From assembly GCA_023428265.1 (NCBI GenBank), contig JAEYYW010000084.1:1-60802 (forward strand): a stretch of 60,802 nt of DNA, written 5' to 3'. The translations under genes and the position numbers were made by a program. Source of the DNA: Bacillota bacterium (GTDB taxonomy: Bacteria; Bacillota; Clostridia; Christensenellales; UMGS416). Of this stretch, positions 16,872 to 25,632 are shown piece after piece. The notes under the pieces were generated by a model. That model did no database searches. It was not told the DNA's origin and saw nothing but the letters and a program-made list of their open reading frames with translations. Each line of letters opens with the position of its first letter. The first letter of the stretch is position 1.

Positions 16872-17800
16872 AGGTTTTCCTCCCTGCCACGCGCAGAACT
16901 TATCTTGTGATACAGATCAGCAAAAATTGCGTTGCGGTTCAATACTCTCACGGACTTGATGAAGTGCCTGCCCGGATCATGGCCCCAGGTCAGCCGCTCG
17001 GAAAGGATGGGGCTGTGGATCACGTCCATCGGCGCCCAATCGCTGTTGATGAGCGCAGCAATGGCGGCGATGTCCCAGATCTCCTTGGCAATGCAGCCGT
17101 GCTGCCGGCAATATTGGCGGAAAATATCTGCGAGATAGGTACCAATCGGGCTTTTTCCATTGAGGTAATGATCCACCTCCTGCGGCGACGCCGTCAAATG
17201 CGAAGCCACAGGCATGCAGGGCACCTGCAGAACCGGCACGCCGCAATCAAAGATCAGGCTGGCCGAAGCCACATCCTGCTTCAGGTTAAACTCCAAATTG
17301 TCCGGCCAGGAGGCTGCGTTGCCGCCCAGCCACACCACCACGATTTTGTCCACAATACGCGGTTCCAGCAGGATTGCAGAGGCCACGTTGGTGATTGCGC
17401 CGATTGCCACCACATAAAGCGGCTCTGCGGCGGCCATTGCCCGATCAATCAAATCCAGCGCCGCCGCACTGCGGCAAGGCGTGTCCAGGCTGCCTAGGTA
17501 GCGGTCAGAGCCTTTATGCACCAGGCCCGATGAGTTCACACCCAACCGGGCAAGCACCCGGAGGATCTCATCGTAGCTGCGTTCCATGCCGTCACCGGGG
17601 GCGTTTGATCGGTCATTGAAAAATGGCGCGGCATAAACCGCCTGCACATTCAGCCTCTCCGGTGAAAGCAGCGCATAGGCCAGTGCGAACTGGTCGTCAA
17701 TCTCATTGTAGGTGTCGGTGTCCAGCACGATGTCCAGCCGTCCGCCCCTTGCAGCCAACCGCTCCAACTGGCGAACGTCTGCCGGTCTTGTGAATCGCAT
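16868..17800 (-). CDS. Nucleoside hydrolase (IunH-like)
   Basis: A 310-residue enzyme of the inosine-uridine nucleoside N-ribohydrolase family, which splits ribonucleosides to base and ribose with a bound calcium. The Ca-binding Asp cluster is near the N-terminus (LDTDTYNEIDDQFAL, residues about 25-40), the usual DTDxxxDDxxA pattern. IGAITNVASAI provides the middle motif and DIAAIAAL the late Asp. It has about the standard length. AAGGAGG lies seven bases before ATG 17800. It is first in a two-gene operon with the hydroxypyruvate isomerase-like gene, suggesting salvage or catabolism of a nucleoside-derived sugar (inference). Confidence 0.88.
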   Translation of the reverse strand: MRFTRPADVRQLERLAARGGRLDIVLDTDTYNEIDDQFALAYALLSPERLNVQAVYAAPFFNDRSNAPGDGMERSYDEILRVLARLGVNSSGLVHKGSDRYLGSLDTPCRSAAALDLIDRAMAAAEPLYVVAIGAITNVASAILLEPRIVDKIVVVWLGGNAASWPDNLEFNLKQDVASASLIFDCGVPVLQVPCMPVASHLTASPQEVDHYLNGKSPIGTYLADIFRQYCRQHGCIAKEIWDIAAIAALINSDWAPMDVIHSPILSERLTWGHDPGRHFIKSVRVLNRNAIFADLYHKISSARGREENL

Positions 17801-17903
17801 ATGCCCTCCTTGTGTGCAGGCGTCCTGCGCCGATGATTAACTATACCACAGCATGCCGGATCTTCCTCCATGCTATGCCGAAAATAATGTTACAAGGCCG
17901 TTT

Positions 17904-17932
17904 TTGACTTTTTTATTGGGTAAGTGTAATAT
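17904..17932 (+). promoter_or_regulatory. Promoter of the stomatin-like gene
   Basis: TTGACT (17904-17909), a 17-base spacer and TAATAT (17927-17932). A second TATAAT-like stretch lies at about 17945. Confidence 0.6.
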
Positions 17933-17982
17933 ATAGATATATTCTATAATACTTTATAGGAGTGCTGAAGGGAGCGATAGAA

Positions 17983-18843
17983 ATGGATACCATTTGGATC
18001 TATCTCATAGCGGTAGTCATTGTGCTGGTGTTTCTGTCCGGAATCAGGATCATCCGCCCAACCCATAGAGGTCTTGTGGAAACACTGGGCCGCTTCACAA
18101 GATTTGCCGGGCCCGGCTTCCATTGGGTCGTGCCGGTGATACAGAGGCTGTTTCCGGTGGACGTCCGCGAGCAGATGGTGGACGCACAGCCCCAGGTGAT
18201 CATCACCAATGACAACCTGAACGCCACCGTGGACGCTCAGGTCTATTTCCGGGTGAAAGCCGATGAAGAGAGCGTGAAGAATTCGCAATACAACGCCTTT
18301 AACTACAAGTACCAGATCGTGAACCTGGCACGCACGACACTGAGGAACATCATCGGCACAATGTCCTTGCGATCTGCCAACAGCGAGCGTGGCAAGATCA
18401 ATGCGGACCTGCTGCAGACGTTGGAGCACGAGACCAAAAATTGGGGTGTGGAGATCACGCGCACCGAGCTTAAGGAGATCGAGCCGCCGAAGGACGTGCA
18501 GGAGACGATGAACAAGGTCGTGAAAGCGGAAAATGAAAAGATGGCCGCCATCGACTTTGCGACGGCGCAGGAAACACAGGCCGACGGTGTGAAAAGAGCG
18601 GAGATCAAGAAAGCGGAAGGTGTGCGGCAAGCCAAGATACTGGAAGCCGAGGGCGAAGCCCAGGCCATCAAACTGGTGAACGAGGCCGCAAACACCTACT
18701 TTGTGGGCAACGCCCAGCTGATGAAGCAGCTCCAGACCGTTGAGAACGCCCTCAAGAACAATGCCAAAGTGGTCGTGCCCGCCAACAGCGAGCTTGTGAA
18801 TGTGATCGGCGACCTGTCCGGCGTGTTGCCGCTGAAGAAATAA
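17983..18843 (+). CDS. Stomatin/slipin-type SPFH membrane protein
   Basis: A 286-residue prohibitin-homology protein with one N-terminal membrane helix (about residues 3-25), the entry motif IRIIRPTHRGLVETLGRF, GPGFHWVVPVIQRLFPVDVREQ, and the SPFH core to about residue 190. An Ala/Glu-rich helix (QADGVKRAEIKKAEGVRQAK) and a short C-terminus follow. Such proteins form ring assemblies that organise membrane proteases or channels. Many slipins pair with an NfeD protein, but none is adjacent here. ATG 17983 has GGAG eight bases upstream. A GC-rich hairpin follows the stop. Confidence 0.9.
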   Translation: MDTIWIYLIAVVIVLVFLSGIRIIRPTHRGLVETLGRFTRFAGPGFHWVVPVIQRLFPVDVREQMVDAQPQVIITNDNLNATVDAQVYFRVKADEESVKNSQYNAFNYKYQIVNLARTTLRNIIGTMSLRSANSERGKINADLLQTLEHETKNWGVEITRTELKEIEPPKDVQETMNKVVKAENEKMAAIDFATAQETQADGVKRAEIKKAEGVRQAKILEAEGEAQAIKLVNEAANTYFVGNAQLMKQLQTVENALKNNAKVVVPANSELVNVIGDLSGVLPLKK

Positions 18844-18855
18844 AATGCCTTATGG

Positions 18856-18880
18856 GCGGGCGGGTATGAACCCCGCCCGC
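18856..18880 (+). terminator. GC-rich hairpin after the stomatin-like gene
   Basis: GCGGGCGGG (18856-18864) pairs with CCCGCCCGC (18872-18880) across a seven-base loop. It lacks a strong T run. Confidence 0.5.
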
Positions 18881-18934
18881 TCCATCTATACTATCCCTAA
18901 ACAATTTTGCGTAAATATCCATTCACTCTGCACA

Positions 18935-18963
18935 TTGTTGTAAGCAGATTTATTTGGTATAAT
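18935..18963 (+). promoter_or_regulatory. Promoter of the SIS-domain gene
   Basis: TTGTTG (18935-18940), a 17-base spacer and TATAAT (18958-18963), about 65 bases before ATG 19030. Confidence 0.6.
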
Positions 18964-19029
18964 GCAAAAAATGAACCTTTTGTGAACAACCGGAGCGGTG
19001 ACCCGGAGTTCCGTGAAAGGAGAATACCA

Positions 19030-19590
19030 ATGACGAAGATCGACTATATAACAATTGCCCAGCAGGTATTCAAGCGCGAGGGGAAGGCTGTGAGCCGCCT
19101 GTCAGACACGCTGGATGCCGAAGCGTTCAACGCCGTGGTGCAAGCCATCACCAAATGCCGGGCAGGCGGCGGCCGCATCATCACGACCGGCCGCGGCAAC
19201 TCCGGCGCGGTGGCCCGCAAGATCGCCCACAGCCTTTGCTGCGTGGATGTACCCTCCTTCTTCCAGACGCCCGGCGAGGGATTTCATGCTTCCACAGGGT
19301 TGATCCAGCCTGGCGACTTGCTGATCGGCGTTTCCAGAGGCGGAGACTCCGGCGACGTGATCGAACTGATGAAGATGGCAAAGCAGAAAAAGGCCAAGGT
19401 TGTGGCGGTAACGGCCAACCCAACCTCCACCATGGCGCTGATTGCCGACATCATGCTGCGCGTGCCGATTGACCGGGACATCGACATTCATGACTATCTG
19501 GACACCTGCTCAATGCTGGCGATGATCGCCGTGTTTGATGCTGTGGCGCTGGCGCTGCAGCCGGGAGACGGGGATGCCCAGCACCCCTGA
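19030..19590 (+). CDS. SIS-domain sugar-phosphate isomerase-like protein
   Basis: A 186-residue single SIS domain (about residues 40-175). It contains GGRIITTGRGNSGAVARKIAHS, then FHASTGLIQPGDLLIGVSRGG and VVAVTANPTSTMALIADIMLRV, which resemble the isomerase domain of arabinose-5-phosphate isomerase (KdsD/GutQ) without CBS domains. It binds a phosphosugar and may isomerise it or sense it; the substrate is unknown. ATG 19030 has AAGGAG seven bases upstream, and the frame upstream of it overlaps the promoter. It is monocistronic and shares a terminator with the convergent ABC operon. Confidence 0.83.
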   Translation: MTKIDYITIAQQVFKREGKAVSRLSDTLDAEAFNAVVQAITKCRAGGGRIITTGRGNSGAVARKIAHSLCCVDVPSFFQTPGEGFHASTGLIQPGDLLIGVSRGGDSGDVIELMKMAKQKKAKVVAVTANPTSTMALIADIMLRVPIDRDIDIHDYLDTCSMLAMIAVFDAVALALQPGDGDAQHP

Positions 19591-19610
19591 TTGAGCTTCA
19601 CAGCAAAAAG

Positions 19611-19643
19611 AAACAACCGTCTGCACACTGCAGACGGTTGTTT
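19611..19643. terminator. Bidirectional terminator
   Basis: A perfect 15-bp stem (19611-19625 with 19629-19643), CAC loop and A/T-rich flanks, between the convergent SIS gene and ABC operon. Confidence 0.92.
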
Positions 19644-19647
19644 TGCA

Positions 19648-20463
19648 TCAACTGCTGGCGCTGCTGTAGCGCTTCACCGCCACCGACCAGAAAAGCCTTG
19701 TGACCCCCAGGCTCACAAAGGGCGCCAGAATGCCCCAAACGGCATATAGAGGATCCATCTTGCCCAGCACGAAAAGCACCGGGAAATTCGTGACCACAAA
19801 GATGGGCAGTATGAACACACCGATCCGCTGGATCAGCTTGGAATAAACGCCCATTGGCACGTTGTTGAAATCCCAGAAAGAATCCACCACTCCGGCCAGT
19901 GATCCGGATTTTACAATCCAGAACGAAAAGATGATCGGGAACAGGAACAACGCATACCCCACGATCACGCCGCTGAGCATGTAGCCGGTGAAGCCTGCCA
20001 GGTTCAAAATGTTCAGCGGTATTTTGAGGCGGCTCCAGCCGATGGCAATCAGGATCACGCCGGCGACGAAGTCGGTGAGAAACAGCGCGATATCGCTGCG
20101 GCGCAGCGTGGCCATAAACTGCAGCGACACAGGCTTCACAATGAAGAAGTCCAGCGTGCCGGTGCGGATGTGGTCGCTCAGGGCGAAGTTGTTGATCATA
20201 AAGAAACCGGCATAGAACCCGGTCACCAGCACATACGCCCCCACAAACACCAGCACCTCATCAGCCGAGAGGCCGTTCACGCTGGCGCCGGAGCGGTATA
20301 CCACAATCACATACAGCAGCTTGACCAGCAGGTAGCCGGCTTCCATCGAAATGCCGGTGAAGAAATTGGCGCGGTATTCCATCTGGGCAATCAGGCTGTT
20401 TTTCATAAACACAAACCAGATGAACGCGTGCTTTTTGATTTCCCGCATGATCGTGCCCATCAT
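19648..20463 (-). CDS. ABC-2 type permease subunit (COG3694-like)
   Basis: A 271-residue membrane protein with six predicted helices, resembling the second permease of the COG4586/4587/3694 exporter family (MEYRANFFTGISMEAGYLLVK at the start and ALSDHIRTGTLDFFIVKPVS in the cytoplasmic loop). The substrate is unknown. Its ATG overlaps the stop of the upstream permease by four bases. The next in-frame ATGs at 20460 and 20448 are also possible starts. It is last in the operon and ends at the shared terminator. Confidence 0.85.
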   Translation of the reverse strand: MMGTIMREIKKHAFIWFVFMKNSLIAQMEYRANFFTGISMEAGYLLVKLLYVIVVYRSGASVNGLSADEVLVFVGAYVLVTGFYAGFFMINNFALSDHIRTGTLDFFIVKPVSLQFMATLRRSDIALFLTDFVAGVILIAIGWSRLKIPLNILNLAGFTGYMLSGVIVGYALFLFPIIFSFWIVKSGSLAGVVDSFWDFNNVPMGVYSKLIQRIGVFILPIFVVTNFPVLFVLGKMDPLYAVWGILAPFVSLGVTRLFWSVAVKRYSSASS

Positions 20464-21269
20464 CCACCTGCCGAAATGTATTTATTGACGCCGCGTTTCC
20501 ACAGCCATATGGAGAGGAGCGCCAGCCCAGCGATCCACAGGATTTGCACTCCAAAACCCGATAGCATCTCCATGCCCGCCACCCTGCCGCTCAGCACATC
20601 CACCGGAAAGTTCACAGTATATTTGAAGGGCAGGAAGGCCAGCGCCCCGGAGACAACCGGGCCAAACACATCCAACGGGAAAATGCCGCCGCTCATTGCG
20701 ATGAACACGATCCGGACGGCCTCATAGAAGAATCCAATCTCCGCGAATGTGAACGCCAGCATGCCCACGCAGAAAAAAACAATGAAGTTCAACACAAAGG
20801 CCAGCAGCAGTGTTGCGATGAAAAAGAGCACATTGATCGGCGCGATCACACCGCCATATACCTGGTTCACCACAACAATCACAACAGCCAAAGCCGCCAG
20901 CGTCACCACTAGCTGGGCATAGCGCCTGCCCAGAAAAGATGCCATATGGTATTGGAAATACCCGATTGGGCGAACGATATACTTATCCAGACCACCATTC
21001 TTGATATCGTCGTTCATATCATATTCAAAGCCCGTGCGAGTAAGGCGCTGCACCACATTGGCAATGATCACATAGGTAATCATTTGGGCATAAGTGTAGC
21101 CAAACATGCTTTGCTGCCCGGTGCCCGCATAAATGCACTTCCAGAGGAAGTATTGGATGAATATGGGCCAGAGCGCGCTCACCATGCTCAGAAGGAAATC
21201 CACGCGATACTCCATGGCGCTCTGTGCACCAAGCGTAAAAGACTTCCAATATTTGCTATATTGCCTCAC
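20460..21269 (-). CDS. ABC-2 type permease subunit (COG4587-like)
   Basis: A 269-residue, six-helix permease. The start is a GTG at 21269 inside the end of the ATPase gene, with AGGAGG six bases before it, giving RQYSKYWKSFTLGAQSAMEYRVDF. No ATG fits, and the frame upstream of the GTG reads through unrelated ATPase sequence. GFEYDMNDDIKNGGLDKYIVRPIG is the cytoplasmic coupling loop and mirrors the loop of the partner permease, so the two probably form a heterodimeric pore with the COG4586-type ATPase. Confidence 0.87.
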   Translation of the reverse strand: MRQYSKYWKSFTLGAQSAMEYRVDFLLSMVSALWPIFIQYFLWKCIYAGTGQQSMFGYTYAQMITYVIIANVVQRLTRTGFEYDMNDDIKNGGLDKYIVRPIGYFQYHMASFLGRRYAQLVVTLAALAVVIVVVNQVYGGVIAPINVLFFIATLLLAFVLNFIVFFCVGMLAFTFAEIGFFYEAVRIVFIAMSGGIFPLDVFGPVVSGALAFLPFKYTVNFPVDVLSGRVAGMEMLSGFGVQILWIAGLALLSIWLWKRGVNKYISAGG

Positions 21270-22248
21270 CGGAGCCCTCCTTCCGGTAGAGCTGCATGAT
21301 GCCCTCTTCCACGGGGATGTTTTCGATGTTAAAGTCCAGCACCGGCAGCTCATCGAGGATGCGCTTGCAGATGGCCTTGATGTCCTGCCGATCCACCTCC
21401 AAGGTGGCATGATAGCTATCAAACTGCTTGACCTGCCCGTAACAGGCAAGGCTCTCCTCCCCCACCGGCTCGGAAAGCTGCACCTTCACCAATTTCTTGC
21501 CGCTGAAGGCGTCGCCCACTTTGGCCAAGTCGCCGTCATACACAATCCGGCCTTCATTGATGATGATGGAGCGCCTGCAAAGGTCTTCTATGTCATCCAT
21601 ATAATGGCTGGTGAGCAGCACCGTGGTTTTTGTCTGCTCGTTGTAGTAGCGGATAAAATCACGGATCCTCTTCTGAGAGATAAGGTCCAGACCGATTGTG
21701 GGCTCGTCCAGAAACATCACCCGCGGCTTGTGGATCAGTGCGGCGATCAGCTCCATCTTCATCCGCTCGCCCAATGAAAGCCTGCGCACCTGCACGCCAA
21801 GCAGGTCTTTCACGTCCAGAAGCTCCGTGAGCTCAGCCAGTGTGTGCTGAAAAGCCGACTCGTCCAGCTCATAGATATGCTTATTAAGCTGGAACGACTC
21901 GTTGGCAGGCAAGTCCCACCAGAGCTGGCTCTTCTGGCCCATCACAATGGAAATGCTCCGCTTGAAATCCTTCTTCCTTTCATTCGGCGCAAAACCCAGC
22001 ACATCAGCCTGCCCCCCGGTGGGGATCAGGATGCCGGAGAGCATCTTGAGCGTGGTGGTCTTGCCGGCACCGTTTGGGCCAAGGAAACCCACAATCTCGC
22101 CCGCATCGATGGCAAAGCTGATTCCCTTTACCGCTTCCTTCACAAGCGTTTCCCGGTGAAACAAATTCTTCAACGAGTTTTTTAAACCGGTGTCTTTCTT
22201 ATAATAAGAAAACGACTTGGATAAATGGTTTGTGCTGATCGCCGGCAT
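21256..22248 (-). CDS. ABC transporter ATPase (COG4586-like)
   Basis: A 330-residue nucleotide-binding subunit. Walker A is GPNGAGKTT (about residue 65), the Q-loop region is GQKSQLWWDLP, the signature is RLSLGERMKMEL, Walker B is VMFLDEPTIGLD and the switch His is in TSHYMDDIE. A C-terminal accessory region (about 235-330) follows. The LSLGER signature and the length fit COG4586 exporters. GGGAGG precedes ATG 22248. It is the first gene of a three-gene operon with overlapping permeases. The exported substrate is unknown. Confidence 0.92.
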   Translation of the reverse strand: MPAISTNHLSKSFSYYKKDTGLKNSLKNLFHRETLVKEAVKGISFAIDAGEIVGFLGPNGAGKTTTLKMLSGILIPTGGQADVLGFAPNERKKDFKRSISIVMGQKSQLWWDLPANESFQLNKHIYELDESAFQHTLAELTELLDVKDLLGVQVRRLSLGERMKMELIAALIHKPRVMFLDEPTIGLDLISQKRIRDFIRYYNEQTKTTVLLTSHYMDDIEDLCRRSIIINEGRIVYDGDLAKVGDAFSGKKLVKVQLSEPVGEESLACYGQVKQFDSYHATLEVDRQDIKAICKRILDELPVLDFNIENIPVEEGIMQLYRKEGSGEAI

Positions 22249-22281
22249 AATTGCCCTCCCGCGAATGTCAAATGCCAAATC

Positions 22282-22310
22282 ATTCTACATGGTCATGCGT
22301 GGGGAGGCAA
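22282..22310 (-). promoter_or_regulatory. Candidate promoter of the ABC operon
   Basis: TTGCCT (22305-22310), a 17-base spacer and TAGAAT (22282-22287) on the minus strand. Confidence 0.5.
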
Positions 22311-22379
22311 CACAATCCGCAGATCATCGCAAGATATAGTGACAGTATCGCACATTTTCTGCGTTGCACAAGCGGGTTA

Positions 22380-23012
22380 TCATCCTTTGTCTGGATATTC
22401 GCACCAAAGCGCCACCGGGCAGCGGGCACACTCCGGTTTCCTGGCATGGCAGATCCGCCTGCCGTGCCAGATAAGCCAATGGTGCGCCTGCGACCATTTC
22501 TCCTGCGGGATACGCTCCATCAGTTGGCGTTCCGTCTCTTCCGGGGTTTTTGACCGCACGAGCCCCAGGCGGTTGGTCACGCGGAAAACATGGGTGTCCA
22601 CAGCAATGGCATCCTGCCCAAACGCGTTGGCAAGCACCACATTGGCTGTCTTGCGGCCCACGCCGGGCAGCGTGGTCAGTTCCTCGATCGTTTGCGGCAC
22701 CTCACCGCCAAAACGCTCCAGCAGCGCGCGGCTGGTCAGCACAATATTGCGGGCCTTGTTTTTATAGAAACCGCAACTCATGATGTGGGGCTCCAGCTCC
22801 TCCGGCGTGAGGCTGGCAAAATCCTCCGGGCATTGAAATTTCTGAAAGAGTTTTTCCGTGATCTTGTTGACCTGCTTATCGGTGCATTGAGCCGAAAGGA
22901 TTGTGGAAACAAGCAGCTCAAAGGGGGTCGAAAAGATGAGCGCGCAGTCGGCTTCCGCATATTCCCTCTCCAAAGCGCCCAGCAAACCTGCGACGGCTTC
23001 CTTCTCCATCAT
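22380..23012 (-). CDS. nth: Endonuclease III
   Basis: A 210-residue base-excision-repair DNA glycosylase/AP lyase that removes oxidised pyrimidines. Present are the helix-hairpin-helix LPGVGRKTANVVLANAFG with the catalytic Lys, the catalytic Asp in VDTHVFRVTNRLG, and a C-terminal [4Fe-4S] loop C-x6-C-x2-C-x5-C (CHARKPECARCPVALWC). The length is standard. ATG 23012 or the adjacent ATG 23009 follows GGGGGAG. It appears monocistronic. Confidence 0.95.
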   Translation of the reverse strand: MMEKEAVAGLLGALEREYAEADCALIFSTPFELLVSTILSAQCTDKQVNKITEKLFQKFQCPEDFASLTPEELEPHIMSCGFYKNKARNIVLTSRALLERFGGEVPQTIEELTTLPGVGRKTANVVLANAFGQDAIAVDTHVFRVTNRLGLVRSKTPEETERQLMERIPQEKWSQAHHWLIWHGRRICHARKPECARCPVALWCEYPDKG

Positions 23013-23096
23013 GTCTCTCCCCCGTATTAAAAGAATCGTTGCCGAAACCGGTTGCTTCGGCAACAATTTTGATTATACGCCCAAACACGCACCGTA

Positions 23097-23396
23097 TCAA
23101 TTACAGTGCCGCATCGTTCTGGACACAGGCTTGAAGTCCAGGCGTCCGTTCTGATAGCTTGCGCTGTATATTCCAATCAGAGCGGTCTGCTTCATGCGGC
23201 CGACAATCGCCGTAACCGCGGCTAGATCCGCCAAGTTGAAGCGAACAGACAGACCGCAGCCCATCCCGATTTCATGAGGCGTGTTGATGATGCTGCATTG
23301 CATGCCCTGGCTTTTTAAAGCCACCTCCAGAGCCGTGGTCTGCTGCCTCGAGCGATATGCCACAAAGCCAAACGACTCATTTGCCAAGATAATCAC
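23097..23396 (-). CDS. DUF3343 putative Se/S carrier-like small protein
   Basis: About 99 residues with a ferredoxin-like pattern: an opening strand FVAYRSRQQTTALEVALKSQG, then the conserved cysteine region INTPHEIGMGCGLSVRFNLAD, and GRMKQTALIGIYSA near the end. This matches DUF3343, described as a putative sulfur/selenium carrier related to the YedF C-terminus, with Cys as the presumed persulfide or selenide site. The start is uncertain (GTG 23396 right after AAGGAG, or TTG 23387 with better spacing). It is divergent from a class V aminotransferase, a likely partner enzyme. Confidence 0.75.
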   Translation of the reverse strand: MIILANESFGFVAYRSRQQTTALEVALKSQGMQCSIINTPHEIGMGCGLSVRFNLADLAAVTAIVGRMKQTALIGIYSASYQNGRLDFKPVSRTMRHCN

Positions 23397-23535
23397 ACTC
23401 CTTGCACGGCTAATACTATGATATTACCGGCATGGCAGAGTGTGAGATGTCCTCCCGTCCCGTCCGGCTGCCAGAACCCCCTATGCCCGGCGCTAATATA
23501 CTGATATTGGAGCAGCAGTGACGGGAGATGACGGG

Positions 23536-24672
23536 ATGATTTATCTGGACAACGCAGCCACCAGCATGCCAAAACCCAGGGCAGTGACCAGGGCGGTGGT
23601 GGCCGCAATTGAAAATTTCGGCAACCCCGGCCGAAGCGGTCACCGGGCCTCGCTGGACGCGGGCCGGGCCATATTTGATTGCAGGGTTGCTCTTGCAAGC
23701 TTCTTTCATACTGACGACCCAATGCGCTTTGTGTTTTGCATGAGCTGCACAGATGCTCTCAACGAAGCCATCAAAGGCATGCTCCCCGAAGGCGGCCATG
23801 TGGTCACAACGGCGTTGGAGCACAACTCGGTGCTGCGGCCGCTGCACACGATGAAAGAAAAGCGCAGCATTGCGCTTTCCATTGTTTCACCGCGGGAAGA
23901 CGGCTATATCGACGCTGCAGACATCGCCCGGGAAATCAACCCCAGCACAAGGCTCGTCGTGGTCAATCACGCATCCAATGTGACAGGCGCGGTGCAGCCG
24001 GTGGAAGAAATCGCCGACATTTGCTACCACAGAGCCGTTCCTTTGCTGGTAGACGGTGCCCAGTCGGCTGGCTGCGTGCCGGTGAATCTATCCACGCCGG
24101 GCATTGATTTGTATGCGATTCCCGGTCACAAAGGCCTGCTGGGCCCGCAGGGGTCCGGCGTATTATATATCCGGGAAAGCTGCTCACCCATTCCCATCAG
24201 GGAGGGCGGCACCGGCAGCTCAAGCATGATGCTCAGCCAGCCTCTGGATATGCCGGACCGATATGAAAGCGGCACGGCGCCCACACCGGCTATCTCGGGC
24301 CTGTATGCCGGCGTGGATTATGTGAATAAAAACCTTGGTCAGATTCTGGCGGTGGAAAAAAAGAGAACCGAGGAGCTTTGGGAGGGGCTGCGGGGCGTGA
24401 ACGGCGTCACGCTTTATGGGCCGTCGCCAGACAAGCCACGGGTCGGTGTGATCTCGTTCAACATCGGCAGCCTCGATCCCTCTTCTTCGACAGACCGGCT
24501 GTTTGCCGAGTATGACGTCGCTTGCCGGGCAGGGCTTCATTGCGCTCCGCTGGCCCACCGGTTTCTGGGCACCGAAAAGCGCGGCGCAATCCGATTCAGT
24601 GTGGGGCCTTTCACAACACTGGACGATGTGCGTATGGCTGTGAGAGCGGTGAGCAGGATCTCGCGGAGCTGA
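23536..24672 (+). CDS. Class V aminotransferase / cysteine desulfurase-like protein (EF2568 type)
   Basis: A 378-residue PLP enzyme with MIYLDNAATSMPKP, the conserved TALEHNSVLRPLH, PLLVDGAQSAG and the PLP-binding Lys in AIPGHKGLLGPQG. The C-terminal Cys loop is ACRAGLHCAPLAHR, where the Cys could carry the persulfide. This pattern matches the cysteine desulfurase-like group represented by Enterococcus EF2568. It may mobilise sulfur or selenium from cysteine or selenocysteine, with the adjacent DUF3343 protein as acceptor (inference). ATG 23536 follows GGAG with an eight-base spacer. Confidence 0.88.
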   Translation: MIYLDNAATSMPKPRAVTRAVVAAIENFGNPGRSGHRASLDAGRAIFDCRVALASFFHTDDPMRFVFCMSCTDALNEAIKGMLPEGGHVVTTALEHNSVLRPLHTMKEKRSIALSIVSPREDGYIDAADIAREINPSTRLVVVNHASNVTGAVQPVEEIADICYHRAVPLLVDGAQSAGCVPVNLSTPGIDLYAIPGHKGLLGPQGSGVLYIRESCSPIPIREGGTGSSSMMLSQPLDMPDRYESGTAPTPAISGLYAGVDYVNKNLGQILAVEKKRTEELWEGLRGVNGVTLYGPSPDKPRVGVISFNIGSLDPSSSTDRLFAEYDVACRAGLHCAPLAHRFLGTEKRGAIRFSVGPFTTLDDVRMAVRAVSRISRS

Positions 24673-24718
24673 ATTAAAAGCTACTAGACAATACTGCTAT
24701 GCTATTGCACCAGTCGCA

Positions 24719-25516
24719 TTATGATTTGCCAGACTGCTCCCGCCAAAGGTCATACAGCATCACCCCGGCCGCCACAGCGGCGTTGAGCGATTCTGCCCGG
24801 CCAGGCATCGGCAGCTTCCAGCGGGCGGTGCAAGCGGCGGCCGTTTCCTCCGCAATGCCGGACGCTTCGTTGCCAATCACCAGCGCCGTGCGGGGGTGGC
24901 TTTGCCGGGCAAAAAAATCCTCCCCCTTAAGGTGGCCGCAGGCGGTTTGCCAGCCGGCGTGACGCAACGCACCGACAGCCTCCCCCGCACTGGCGCATCG
25001 CACCAGCGGCAGATGCAGCACCGCGCCTTGCGACGAGCGGACCACTTTGGGCGAAAAGGGATCAGCACTGTCATCGGTGAGCACGGCGAAGCCCGCACCC
25101 ACTGCCAGAGCTGTACGCAGGATCGTGCCCACGTTGCCGGGGTCCTGCACCCGCTCCAGCACCACAGCCAGCTGTGATTGCAAAAGCGCCTGCTCCGATA
25201 GCTCATGCCAGTGAATCTCTGCCACCGCGAGCATGCCTTGCGGGCTGCCGGTGTCAGCCAGCGCGTCAAACAGCCGCGTCGGAAGCGAAAGCACCTCCGC
25301 GCTTGCCGCTTCTGCCTGGGCAATCAACCCGGCAAACCGCTCTGTGTCGGTGTCGCGGGCAACAACATACCGCACAGGAAGGCTGGAGCGCAGGGCTTCC
25401 TCGGCAAGATGGGGGCCTTCGGCAAGGAACAAGCCCTGCTCCCGCCTGCCTTTGGCGGAACTCAATGCTTTAAGGGACTTATATAGAGTGTTGTCCGTGC
25501 TGGAAATTTGCTTCAT
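24719..25516 (-). CDS. SpoU/TrmH-family RNA 2'-O-methyltransferase
   Basis: A 265-residue SPOUT methyltransferase. An N-terminal substrate-binding domain (about residues 1-95, GRREQGLFLAEGPHLAEEAL) precedes the knotted domain. SpoU motif 1 is ERVQDPGNVGTILRTA, motif 2 LVIGNEASGI and motif 3 LPMPGRAESLNAAVAAGVMLYD. It is probably a 23S rRNA 2'-O-ribose methyltransferase of the RlmB/YsgA type; the exact nucleotide cannot be inferred. It is not in an obvious operon. Confidence 0.9.
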   Translation of the reverse strand: MKQISSTDNTLYKSLKALSSAKGRREQGLFLAEGPHLAEEALRSSLPVRYVVARDTDTERFAGLIAQAEAASAEVLSLPTRLFDALADTGSPQGMLAVAEIHWHELSEQALLQSQLAVVLERVQDPGNVGTILRTALAVGAGFAVLTDDSADPFSPKVVRSSQGAVLHLPLVRCASAGEAVGALRHAGWQTACGHLKGEDFFARQSHPRTALVIGNEASGIAEETAAACTARWKLPMPGRAESLNAAVAAGVMLYDLWREQSGKS

Positions 25517-25632
25517 TTGCTCACACCGTGTAATTGATTCCTAGTATCGTAAGGACCGGAATCATTATATCGCCTGAAAGGCAAAGGCGCAAACCCAATG
25601 GTGCAGGGAATATAAACCGATGGGCATTTCAT

